DNA from: CAWBRT01 sp050015355
GTDB taxonomy: Bacteria > Acidobacteriota > Terriglobia > Terriglobales > Acidobacteriaceae
Direction of reading: 5' to 3'
NCBI GenBank assembly: GCA_050015355.1
Contig: JBEKBO010000123.1
Span: 1-13,843, forward strand
Length of the DNA stretch: 13,843 nucleotides
In this document: in pieces, positions 5,563-12,508 of the stretch
How the letters are laid out: each line of letters opens with the position of its first letter
Position numbering within the stretch: position 1 is the first letter of the stretch
Translations under genes and position numbers: made by a program
Notes under the pieces: model-generated
Told to the model about the DNA's origin: nothing
What the model saw: the letters and a program-made list of their open reading frames with translations, nothing else
Database searches by the model: none

Positions 5563-7229
5563 TGAAACCCGGAATCCTGGCCCCCACCTGAAGCGGCGGC
5601 AGCAGCTCTTGCCTCCCCGGGGTGAGAAACCGTCGTGCCACGGGCCGCGGCGCTATGGGCCGCCAGCTTCGGCGGCACAGCACCATAGACGCTCTGCTCC
5701 CGCCGCGCCCGTTGCCCGTGCCGACCCATCGCTCCAGGCAACTGGAAGAACGCAATCAGATCCTGCAGGGACTCAGCTTGCGCCGACAGCTCTTCGGCCG
5801 TGCTGGAAAGCTCTTCCGAGGCGGAGGCATTGCGTTGCGTCAGCTCGTCCACTTGCCCCATCGCCTTGTTGATCTGCGCCACTCCGGAAGCCTGTTCGTG
5901 CGATCCGGCGGCGACTTCCTGCACCATCTCGGCCGTTTTGGAGATCGAGGGAACCAACTCGGCCAGCATGCGACCGGCATCTTCAGCCGCCGTAACACTG
6001 GAGCCGGCAATGCCCGTAATCTCTTTCGCCGCGGCTCGGCTGCGCTCCGCCAGTTTTCTCACTTCCGAGGCCACCACCGCGAAGCCCTTGCCGTGGTCGC
6101 CGGCACGTGCCGCCTCAATCGCCGCGTTCAACGACAGCAGGTTCGTCTGGTAAGCGATCTCTTCGATGATGGTGATCTTCTCGGCGATGACCTTCATCGC
6201 TTCCACCAGTTTGACGACGGCATCGCCGCTGCCCACCGCCTGTCTCGCGCCGGTCAGCGCTATCTGCTCCACGGCGCGGCTGTTATCGGCGTTCTGGTTG
6301 ATCGATGCACTCATCTCCTCCAGGCTGGCGCTGGTCTCTTCCAGGGCCGCAGCCTGTTCGCTGGTTCCCTGCGACAGGCTCTGGGAAGACGACGCAAGCT
6401 GCGCCGCTGCCGAGGAGACCGATTCTGCTCCTACTCCAACTTCGCTGATCACCTGCGAAAGCTTCTCCGACATCTTCTTCATCGCCGCCTGCAATTTGCC
6501 GGTCTCATCGTGAGAGGTCACCACCACTTCGTCGCGCAGATCGCCGGCCGCGATATTCTCCGCGAGTTGGACAACCCCGAGCACCGGTCTGCTGATTTTG
6601 CGAATTACCAGCAGCGCAAATACGACGCAGAACGCGACCGAGAACACGGCCATCCCAACCACGAGGTCGCGAGTGGAGTTGAACAGGGCGAGGCTTTCCT
6701 TTGAAGCCGCGAGGATTTTTTCTTCTTCGTAGGCAAAGAGCGTGTCCCAATTTTGAATGTACTTGTTGAGCAGGGGCATCACTTGGTTGTCCACGACCTC
6801 GATCGCCTCGTCATGCTTCCCCGCCGCGTCGAGCTTCTTGGCTACCGTACGCGCATCAACGTAAGGTTGACGGGCATCTCTCACCTTGGCGAATAAGTCC
6901 TTCTCGCGGTCGGTGGCGAGGACAGCTTCCAGTTTTTTCTGGAGCTCGGGGCCCTTGGGCGCAATCTGATCGTTCAGTGCGAGCAACGCCTGCTTGGACG
7001 GCCCCTCTTTGACCAGGAAGATTTGCATTGTGACCCGCCCATTCTCGAGCGTGATTCGAGCGCCGTCATTGGTCAGGCGCAGCTTCTGGAAATCGTCCTT
7101 TATTGTGCGCTCCAGAGTGGCGTGCATCTTGCCCATGCGGTCAATACTTAGCCACACCATGCCGATAAGAATTGCGACTAGGAGGCCGAACGCAACCCCT
7201 AATTTTGTCGCTATGCTCCAATTCTTCAT
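5553..7229 (-). CDS. mcp: Methyl-accepting chemotaxis receptor with four-helix-bundle sensor domain
   Basis: This 558-aa transmembrane chemoreceptor has its ATG at 7229, preceded by a strong GAGGAGG. The first membrane helix spans about residues 9-28 and the second about 189-209. Between them is an all-helical periplasmic domain of about 160 residues, of the 4HB_MCP kind (ligand unknown). A HAMP segment follows (210-262), with the linker around VQLAENIAAGDL. The cytoplasmic signalling hairpin has its conserved tip at EEIAYQTNLLSLNAAIEAAR (356-375), followed by GDHGKGFAVVASEVRKLAER (377-396). Glu/Gln-rich adaptation helices appear at about 290-312 and 468-488. After residue 498 comes a 55-residue Ala/Gly/Arg-rich flexible linker ending in GFQRF. 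The gene lies 13 bp after cheA. Confidence 0.96.
   Translation of the reverse strand: MKNWSIATKLGVAFGLLVAILIGMVWLSIDRMGKMHATLERTIKDDFQKLRLTNDGARITLENGRVTMQIFLVKEGPSKQALLALNDQIAPKGPELQKKLEAVLATDREKDLFAKVRDARQPYVDARTVAKKLDAAGKHDEAIEVVDNQVMPLLNKYIQNWDTLFAYEEEKILAASKESLALFNSTRDLVVGMAVFSVAFCVVFALLVIRKISRPVLGVVQLAENIAAGDLRDEVVVTSHDETGKLQAAMKKMSEKLSQVISEVGVGAESVSSAAAQLASSSQSLSQGTSEQAAALEETSASLEEMSASINQNADNSRAVEQIALTGARQAVGSGDAVVKLVEAMKVIAEKITIIEEIAYQTNLLSLNAAIEAARAGDHGKGFAVVASEVRKLAERSRAAAKEITGIAGSSVTAAEDAGRMLAELVPSISKTAEMVQEVAAGSHEQASGVAQINKAMGQVDELTQRNASASEELSSTAEELSAQAESLQDLIAFFQLPGAMGRHGQRARREQSVYGAVPPKLAAHSAAARGTTVSHPGEARAAAAASGGGQDSGFQRF
5569..5583. repeat. 15-bp direct repeat, copy 2 (upstream of cheW)
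   Basis: This is the second copy of the repeat at 4940-4954, lying within the final codons of mcp just before its stop. Here the minus-strand frame gives the residues around QDSGF at the receptor's C-terminus. Confidence 0.6.
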
Positions 7230-7242
7230 ACCCCGCCTCCTC

Positions 7243-8895
7243 TTAATTCAAAGCCGCCGTTGCCGGCGGTTCTTCCGTCAGGGCTGCTCGGTAAAGTCCC
7301 GGTACGTCTAGAACCAAAGCGATGCGGCCATTCCCCAGAATCGTAGAGCCCGAAATACACGGCAAATCTTGAAACAAATTTCCTAAGGGTTTGATCACTG
7401 CCTGGTGTTCGCCGTAAAGTGCGTCGACGACAATCCCGGCATGTCCGCCCTGGTAGCAGACAACTACAACGTTCTCTCTCTGTTTGCCGCCCTCAAGGTC
7501 GAACAAATGGCGCAATCGAATGAACGGCAGCGGCTCGCCGCGCAGTGTCATCACGCCCTGCTCGTCGTTTCCCTCGAGATGGTTGGCCGGCAGCTCCACG
7601 CACTCCTGAATGGCAGCGAGCGGCAAAACGTAAACTTCCGAGTCAACGCCAACTGAGAAGCCTTCGATAATCGCCAGCGTCAGCGGCAGACGTATGGTGA
7701 CCGTGACGCCGCGCCCTTCCTCGCTCTCCACCTCGACCCGCCCGTGAAGCGCTTCGATGTTGCGCCGCACGATGTCCATTCCTACGCCTCTTCCTGATGT
7801 CTCGGAAACCTGTTCTGCGGTGGAAAATCCGGGCTCGAAGATCAGTCGGTGCAGTTCCTGCGGCGACAACTTATCCGGGTCGGCGATCACGCCCGCGGCC
7901 CGCGCGCGTTGTGCGATTTTGCCTCGGTTCAGTCCGGCGCCATCGTCGGCCAATTGGATCACGATGGTACCTGCTTCGCGAACGGCACGCAGCGATATGG
8001 TTCCAACAGGATTCTTGCCTGCGGCGCGACGCACCTCCGGAGATTCGATCCCGTGATCGATCGCGTTGCGGATCATGTGCATAAGCGGATCGCGAATATT
8101 CGCGATTACAGCCGTATCGACCCCCGCTTCTTCGCCTTCCACCACCAGCTTCGCCAATTTTCCGTGCTTCTGCGAAAGGTCGCGAACCATACGTGCATAG
8201 CTGTGAAACATCGGACCGATGGGGACCATGCGAAGGTCCATAACTTGCTCTTGCAGGTCCATGGTTAGGCGGTCCGCCTCGCGTAGCGTCTCCAGTAGCT
8301 GCTCGCCGACGTGAGCGCTCAGGTTCTCGATAAGCTGCCGCATGCGTCCCTGTGTAATTCCTATTTCTCCGGCGAGGTTGAGCAGGCGGTCGAGTTTCTC
8401 CACGTTAATGCGAAGCGTTTGTCCATTGCCGTGCTCGGGCACAGAGGCGGCTTGCATAGGCTCCTGGATCACGGCAACGGCTGCCGGCACCGCAATCGCC
8501 AGTTCGCGTGCGCCCAGGAATTGTTTCAAGCGCGCTACAATTTCGGTTTGCGCCGCCGCCAGTCCTTCCCCCCCGGAGACCGACGCCGAGACCATCCTGC
8601 GCAATGCATCCACCGCTTGAAGAAGCAAATTAACGATTTCACTGTCGACTGAGATGGCGTGATTCCGAATCGATGCGAGCAGGTCTTCGATCGAGTGCGC
8701 GACGCCGGAGACTTCCGTGAATTCCAACGCCGCCGCGTTCCCTTTCAGCATGTGCATCACGCGGAATACTTGTCCGAGAAGCTCGTCGTCACCCGGCCGT
8801 TCTTCCAGGAGCAGCAGAGCTGTCTCCATCTCGCCGAGTGTCTCTTCCGTCTCAGCCAGAAAAACCTGCAAAACGGCTTGACGATCAATCTGCAT
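7243..8895 (-). CDS. cheA: Chemotaxis histidine kinase CheA, short form without an evident P2 domain
   Basis: CheA is the dimeric cytoplasmic kinase that phosphorylates the response regulator and CheB in response to receptor state. At 550 aa it is shorter than enteric CheA (about 650). Domains in order: P1 phosphotransfer, residues 1-105, with phospho-acceptor H48 in VMHMLKGN; a linker of about 50 residues (106-157); P3 dimerisation helices from LRINVEKLDRLLNLAGEIGI (161-180) to about 225; the ATP-binding P4 domain with N-box N277 (MIRNAIDHGIE), G1 DDGAGLN (317-323) and G2 TSGRGVGMDIV (366-376); and the CheW-like P5 domain (about 405-540). The P1-P3 linker is too short for a normal P2 domain. 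ATG 8895 follows the cheD stop by five bases. All catalytic motifs are intact. Confidence 0.96.
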   Translation of the reverse strand: MQIDRQAVLQVFLAETEETLGEMETALLLLEERPGDDELLGQVFRVMHMLKGNAAALEFTEVSGVAHSIEDLLASIRNHAISVDSEIVNLLLQAVDALRRMVSASVSGGEGLAAAQTEIVARLKQFLGARELAIAVPAAVAVIQEPMQAASVPEHGNGQTLRINVEKLDRLLNLAGEIGITQGRMRQLIENLSAHVGEQLLETLREADRLTMDLQEQVMDLRMVPIGPMFHSYARMVRDLSQKHGKLAKLVVEGEEAGVDTAVIANIRDPLMHMIRNAIDHGIESPEVRRAAGKNPVGTISLRAVREAGTIVIQLADDGAGLNRGKIAQRARAAGVIADPDKLSPQELHRLIFEPGFSTAEQVSETSGRGVGMDIVRRNIEALHGRVEVESEEGRGVTVTIRLPLTLAIIEGFSVGVDSEVYVLPLAAIQECVELPANHLEGNDEQGVMTLRGEPLPFIRLRHLFDLEGGKQRENVVVVCYQGGHAGIVVDALYGEHQAVIKPLGNLFQDLPCISGSTILGNGRIALVLDVPGLYRAALTEEPPATAALN

Positions 8896-8900
8896 GGTTC

Positions 8901-9425
8901 CTAAATCTCCTTGACCGTGAAGGTGCCCTCGGAGGTTTGGAAAACGATTTTGCGGCCCTTCGCTCCCCCGACCTGCTGAGTCAGGATTTTGACGCCATAC
9001 TTCCCAAGCACTTCGAGAGCGATTTTGACATTCATCATGCCGAGAGGATGTTCGCTATTGCGAAACGATTCGAACATGCACGCGCCCCCGAATACGTGCG
9101 CCTGCATCATGCGCGGGGAGCTGCCGAGTCCCACCATTTTGGTGATGAGCGTCTCAACCGCAACGTCGCCATAGCGGCACGATGCCTGCCCAACGCCGTC
9201 CCCTTGCGCCAGAATGTAATGCGTCACTCCGCCGATCCGGCCAATGGGATCCCATATGCAAAGCGCGACACAGGAGCCAACAATCGTGGTCACCGTGCAA
9301 GGTGTGGACGAAACGCACATCTGGCCGGGGTGGAGAAACTCCTTGCGAACCTCGCCGACAACGGTCTTCATCGGCAGCAGCCCGGTGGAGGGCGAGGCAT
9401 GCTGGTGATGGTCCTTATTCATCAT
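8901..9425 (-). CDS. cheD: Chemoreceptor glutamine deamidase CheD
   Basis: CheD deamidates specific glutamines in chemoreceptors and in several bacteria also works with CheC phosphatases; no cheC is in the window. The 174-aa protein shows the family signature TTIVGSCVALCIWDP (46-60) with catalytic C52, and GGVTHYILA (65-73) with H69. The spacing of T46, C52 and H69 equals that of Thr21, Cys27 and His44 described for the Thermotoga enzyme. HVFGGACMF (110-118) and GGAKGRK (153-159) complete the pattern. The ATG at 9425 overlaps the stop of the preceding GAF gene as ATGA, indicating translational coupling; a second ATG follows at once. The His-rich first 18 residues vary in this family. Confidence 0.94.
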   Translation of the reverse strand: MMNKDHHQHASPSTGLLPMKTVVGEVRKEFLHPGQMCVSSTPCTVTTIVGSCVALCIWDPIGRIGGVTHYILAQGDGVGQASCRYGDVAVETLITKMVGLGSSPRMMQAHVFGGACMFESFRNSEHPLGMMNVKIALEVLGKYGVKILTQQVGGAKGRKIVFQTSEGTFTVKEI

Positions 9426-9991
9426 TGCGTTCTCACGTCCATCATTGCTTCCCGTCCGCTGACAATAGAAGCCGCGGCATGTTCGCTCAACAAATCGAAT
9501 AACGCATAGTCCACGTTTTCCAGACTGTTCTTTTGAGGCAGTAGGCCGAGCACGACGATAGCTCCAACCATTTCCTCCCGGAGCCTGAGCGGTACGACTG
9601 CAACTACTCCCGGAGGCTTTTCGGCGACGGTGTCCGTGATTACCTGCGTGTCGCTCCGCAGGCTCGCGAGTTGATCATCGCCAACTCCCATCGAAAACAG
9701 ACATTCGGATCGCGGTTGGCCCTTTTGAAACATGAGGCACGCGAACTGCTCGGTGCCGATAAAATTGGTAAGAATATCCTTCACCGTGGCGATGGCGTCC
9801 TGCGGGGTGCTCGCGCCTTTCATCTGCGACAGAGATAGAAACTGCCGCGACGCAAGAACGAGTTCTTCTTCCGCGTTGGTCCGTAGTCCACGTCTCTGGG
9901 CCCGTAGCTCGGAGATTTCCCGTTGCAAACGTTCCAGGATGGCTCGAACTTTTGCTTTATCCGTCTCCAGGTTTGTATATGATTTCGTCAC
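9422..9991 (-). CDS. Soluble GAF-domain protein with N-terminal coiled coil, in the che operon
   Basis: This 189-aa protein has no membrane segment. Residues about 8-45 form a charged heptad-like helix (LERLQREISELRAQRR), predicted as a coiled coil. Residues about 55-180 resemble a GAF domain: QDAIATVKDILTNFIG, a central strand with ACLMFQ, then VVAVVPLRLREEMVGAIVVL and a C-terminal helix LFDLLSEHAAASIV. GAF domains bind small ligands or mediate dimerisation; no ligand can be named, and no Cys/His set for haem or metal is evident. It begins at GTG 9991 with AAGGGGA upstream and overlaps cheD by four bases. Its place between a CheY-like gene and cheD suggests an accessory cytoplasmic input or array-tuning protein, which is an inference. 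Confidence 0.78.
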   Translation of the reverse strand: MTKSYTNLETDKAKVRAILERLQREISELRAQRRGLRTNAEEELVLASRQFLSLSQMKGASTPQDAIATVKDILTNFIGTEQFACLMFQKGQPRSECLFSMGVGDDQLASLRSDTQVITDTVAEKPPGVVAVVPLRLREEMVGAIVVLGLLPQKNSLENVDYALFDLLSEHAAASIVSGREAMMDVRTQ

Positions 9992-10029
9992 TGAGTCCCC
10001 TTGGTTCGCATGACCAGCGCTTCAGCCAG

Positions 10030-10401
10030 TTACTCTCCCAGGTATGCCTCTACCATCGCGAGCAGCTCGTGGCCGTGAATCGGTTTTGTCAGGTAATCGT
10101 TACAGCCATGCTCGAATCCCGCCTCCACATCTTCCTCCTGGCCTTTCGTGGTAACGAGAATGACAGGAATGTTGCACGTGTGCTTGTCGCCCCGCAGTTG
10201 CTTGCAGGCTTCAAACCCGTTCATCTTGGGCATGACAACGTCCATGAGCACCAGATCGGGAGACTCGGCAATCGCCTTCTCGACCGCTTCCTGGCCGTCC
10301 TGTGCCCTGATGAGCGTATAGCTCTTTTTCGTGCCCAAGATCATCTCTTCCATCATCAGGACCATCTTCGAGTCATCAACCAGCAGAATCTTTTTACTCA
10401 T
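10030..10401 (-). CDS. CheY-like single-domain response regulator
   Basis: This 123-aa protein is a stand-alone receiver domain without an output domain. It has acidic residues D9/D10 (LLVDDSK), phospho-acceptor D54 (LVLMDVVMP), T84/T85 (LVTTKG) and K106 (YLTKPI). It is probably the output protein phosphorylated by the CheA of this operon. I chose ATG 10401, giving MSKKILLVDD at the start; AGGAG lies eleven bases before it. The frame stays open upstream to 10599, but those residues are Arg/Ala/Gln-rich and unlike any receiver extension. It is 38 bp from the GAF gene. Without flagellar genes nearby, whether it controls a motor, pili or another process cannot be told. Confidence 0.92.
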   Translation of the reverse strand: MSKKILLVDDSKMVLMMEEMILGTKKSYTLIRAQDGQEAVEKAIAESPDLVLMDVVMPKMNGFEACKQLRGDKHTCNIPVILVTTKGQEEDVEAGFEHGCNDYLTKPIHGHELLAMVEAYLGE

Positions 10402-10715
10402 GTCCTGCATTTCTCCTGAGCGGAGGGAACTCTCCGGAACGCCAGCCAAAACAAGGGCTTGCGCTTCAAAAGAAACAGCTCCTCCGATCCTTGTCTTGAC
10501 CGATTTCGCCGGGGAGCGCTGCGCCTGTGCTCGCTGGCGCTGCGCCGGCTGTATCTTGCCTTCGTACTTGGCAACAAGGTGTGCTCGGCGCCATTGCAAC
10601 GGGGGAGTCGATCACACTTACTTCACCTATTCGGTTGAATGACGCCGTTGTACTGAAGAATGCGCTGCGGGCGGATCTTCCGAGAACAGCGGTAATCCTC
10701 GTACCGCGGGAAACT
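10402..10715. other. Gene-free stretch upstream of the response regulator
   Basis: About 310 bp without a convincing gene. Open frames exist on both strands but have no good ribosome site or recognisable domain. A 10-bp direct repeat GCGCTGCGCC occurs at 10516-10525 and 10537-10546 (period 21). A promoter for the che operon may lie here, but no clear -35/-10 pair was found. Confidence 0.5.
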
Positions 10716-10958
10716 TCACCGCACTGCTCGGCCGCAGTCGTGCAACCATTTCTCCCAATCGTCATCGACATCATCGTTCGCTATCGTCGACGCTGTCTTC
10801 GGTTCGGCTCGTAACTGCACTGCGTAACCGACCCACTTTCCCAACAGCGCCACAATTCCAGGTTTGGCCCCAGCCAAGGCAGGACCTGCCTGCGATGCCG
10901 GCGCTTCGGTCAAAAGGTCCATCTCCGCCAGATCTGTTATAGCTTTCGTATTGCTCAT
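10716..10958 (-). CDS. Hypothetical small protein (80 aa)
   Basis: I do not recognise this gene. The ATG at 10958 has AAGGA eight bases upstream. The protein starts with an acidic segment (ITDLAEMDLLTE), has a weakly hydrophobic middle (GIVALLGKWVGYAVQL, about 34-49) that may be a short amphipathic helix, and ends in an acidic stretch with two Trp (DDVDDDWEKWLHDC). No signal peptide is seen. It is on the same strand as the che operon but 314 bp before the response regulator, so membership in the operon is doubtful. The good ribosome site and balanced composition favour a real gene over a chance frame. Confidence 0.45.
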   Translation of the reverse strand: MSNTKAITDLAEMDLLTEAPASQAGPALAGAKPGIVALLGKWVGYAVQLRAEPKTASTIANDDVDDDWEKWLHDCGRAVR

Positions 10959-11022
10959 GCGCTTCTTCCTTAAGCTGTCGCTTGCTACGCAGAAGAGAAT
11001 CTCTCACTGCCACAAGCTCCGC

Positions 11023-11039
11023 AAGGTAACCAAGGTAAC
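11023..11039. repeat. Tandem 9-bp repeat upstream of the 80-aa gene
   Basis: AAGGTAAC occurs at 11023-11030 and 11032-11039, in phase with a 9-bp period, about 65-80 bp upstream of the minus-strand start at 10958. It is followed by the partly palindromic TCAGA...TCTGA at 11041-11058. The position suits an operator, but no regulator can be named. Confidence 0.4.
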
Positions 11040-11116
11040 GTCAGATGTTGTCGTCTGAAGGGACTGTGCAGAGAGCAGGCAGGGGGCTATGAAAACAGCC
11101 ACAGCTAGCCGACGCA

Positions 11117-11371
11117 ATGGCGAAGCGTCGATATCAGGTTATTTGATCCAGAATGAGCGGCGGCCCGGCAACGTGAGTTTCATGCAACGCAGATCAGTGG
11201 CTCAAAGAGCGCCCGGATTGAGTGCAAAGTATCGAAACCTACAGCCACCTGATTCCCGGTGCGAACGTCGCTTATGTCGATTGCCTCGACGTTAAGTCGG
11301 AAAAGAAGCCGCCAGCCCCCGCGCAACCCCGGCAACAAGTCGAGACCGAGATTCCTCTGGAAGGGCAATAA
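11117..11371 (+). pseudogene. Collapsed tyrosine recombinase (phage-type integrase) remnant
   Basis: From 11222 one frame reads SIETYSHLIPGANVAYVDCL and continues to a TAA at 11369. It matches the C-terminus of tyrosine recombinases, where the catalytic Tyr lies in the TYSHLIPGAN-type motif just before the end. The tail is Pro/Lys/Gln-rich. Upstream, ATG 11117 begins MAKRRYQ, like the N-terminus of many related integrases, then hits a stop; GYLIQNERRPGNV continues in another frame. Everything between (the catalytic Arg, His-x-x-Arg and about 250 residues) is missing. I read it as an integrase reduced by a large internal deletion plus frameshifts. The C-terminal match is good; the N-terminal match is weaker. 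It marks the left side of an accessory region. Confidence 0.6.
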
Positions 11372-11376
11372 TATAC

Positions 11377-11405
11377 TTGACAAGTCATATTTCATGAGCT
11401 ATGCT
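11377..11405 (+). promoter_or_regulatory. Sigma-70-type promoter for the transposase
   Basis: A perfect TTGACA (11377-11382), a 17-bp spacer and TATGCT (11400-11405) stand 24 bp before the transposase ATG. The -35 is embedded in the palindrome ACTTGACAAGT. It is the best promoter-like sequence in the window. Confidence 0.55.
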
Positions 11406-11428
11406 GGTTGTGTGTTCGAGGCAAGATC

Positions 11429-12403
11429 ATGAAACCAAAGACTCTGCAAGACGCCGTTAAATACTTCGCCGATCCTGAAAATTGCATGAAGTGGCTAGTT
11501 GCGAAACGCTGGCCTGATGGCATTCCCATGTGCCCTACTTGCGGACGCGGCGATGCCACCTATCTTCCCGCTTCTCAAAAGTGGCAGTGCAAGAGCGCGC
11601 ACAAATCGCGCCAGTTCTCTGCAAGGGTTGGAACTATATTCGAGGACTCGCCGATTCCCCTTGAGAAGTGGCTGGTTGCCCTCTGGATGGCCTGCAACTG
11701 CAAGAATGGGGTTAGCTCGTGGGAAATTCACCGCACCATCGGCGTAACCCAAAAGAGCGCATGGTTCATGTTGCACCGTATTCGCCTTGCTATGCAGGGT
11801 GGTTCGCTTATGAAGATCGGCGGTCCTGGCGGCACTTGCGAAGCCGACGAGACTGTGATCGGCGGAAAACTCAAGAACATGCACCGGAGCCATCTGAAAG
11901 AAATGGGCCTTGGGCAATTCGGCGGATACCGCCGGCATCAGGCTTGTGTCATGGGAATCCTTGACCGTGATGCCCGCCAAGTTCGCGCCGCCGTTATTCC
12001 TGCTGCTCGCCGTGAGCCCATGGAAGCAATGGTGCAAGAGCATGTGGCACCCGGAACTACCATGATTACCGACGCGCATGTGGGCTACGATCTTCTCAAG
12101 AACTACTTTCCGCATGAAGTGATTAACCACATGGAAGCCTATGTTAAAGGTAAGGTTCATACCAACGGAATCGAGAACTTCTGGAGCCTTTTGAAGCGTG
12201 GTCTGAATGGAACCTATATTGCCGTTGAACCTTTTCACTTGTTTCGTTATGTAGATGAGCAGGTGTTTCGGTATAACAACCGCAAGACCAAAGATCGGAA
12301 CATCAATGACGGTGATCGCTTTGAAATTGCACTGTCTCAAGTAGTTGGCAAGCGCTTGACCTTTGCCGAAGTCACCGGGAAGGTCGGCGCGACGCCTCAG
12401 TAA
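11429..12403 (+). CDS. IS1595-family (ISXO2-like) transposase
   Basis: This 324-aa DDE-type transposase is apparently intact. An N-terminal zinc-ribbon region has C35-P-T-C38 and C54; the expected fourth Cys is replaced, with H58 a possible substitute. Typical family segments follow: GTIFEDSPIPLEKWL (68-82), NGVSSWEIHRTIGVTQKSAW (93-112), then the catalytic domain with D140 (CEADETVIGG), D215 (MITDAHVGY) and HTNGIENFWSLLKRG (244-258), which carries the third catalytic position. The C-terminus has VEPFHLFRYVDEQVFRYNNR. ATG 11429 is chosen over the in-frame TTG 11408 because GAGG precedes it by eight bases and family members begin close to this point. A TTGACA promoter lies just upstream. Clear terminal inverted repeats were not found. 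Confidence 0.92.
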   Translation: MKPKTLQDAVKYFADPENCMKWLVAKRWPDGIPMCPTCGRGDATYLPASQKWQCKSAHKSRQFSARVGTIFEDSPIPLEKWLVALWMACNCKNGVSSWEIHRTIGVTQKSAWFMLHRIRLAMQGGSLMKIGGPGGTCEADETVIGGKLKNMHRSHLKEMGLGQFGGYRRHQACVMGILDRDARQVRAAVIPAARREPMEAMVQEHVAPGTTMITDAHVGYDLLKNYFPHEVINHMEAYVKGKVHTNGIENFWSLLKRGLNGTYIAVEPFHLFRYVDEQVFRYNNRKTKDRNINDGDRFEIALSQVVGKRLTFAEVTGKVGATPQ

Positions 12404-12458
12404 TGCCTATCGCCGCAAGCGCGGAAGAAAGCCATCGGGGGCCTGATATGCTAACCGC

Positions 12459-12477
12459 GCCCGGGCAATGTCCGGGC
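12459..12477 (+). terminator. GC hairpin after the transposase
   Basis: GCCCGG (12459-12464) pairs perfectly with CCGGGC (12472-12477) across a seven-base loop, 56 bp after the transposase stop. TAATT follows rather than a T-run. It may terminate the transposase transcript and separate it from the 112-aa gene. Confidence 0.4.
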
Positions 12478-12508
12478 TAATTCGCGTTCATACTTAACGA
12501 GGGATAAT

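Noticed and set aside
10516..10546. GCGCTGCGCC direct repeat as a regulatory array
   Set aside because: There are only two copies in locally GC-rich DNA with no promoter nearby; chance is a sufficient explanation.
10402..10599. 66-residue N-terminal extension of the response regulator
   Set aside because: The frame is open, but the residues are Arg/Ala/Gln-rich and unlike a receiver extension; ATG 10401 gives the standard receiver start.
10527..10814. Plus-strand frame of 95 codons upstream of the che operon
   Set aside because: Part of it looks protein-like, but it has no good ribosome site, shows no recognisable domain and overlaps the better-supported 80-aa minus-strand gene.
11495..12340. 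281-codon minus-strand frame opposite the transposase
   Set aside because: It is a mirror of a firmly identified IS1595 transposase gene, with no similarity of its own.
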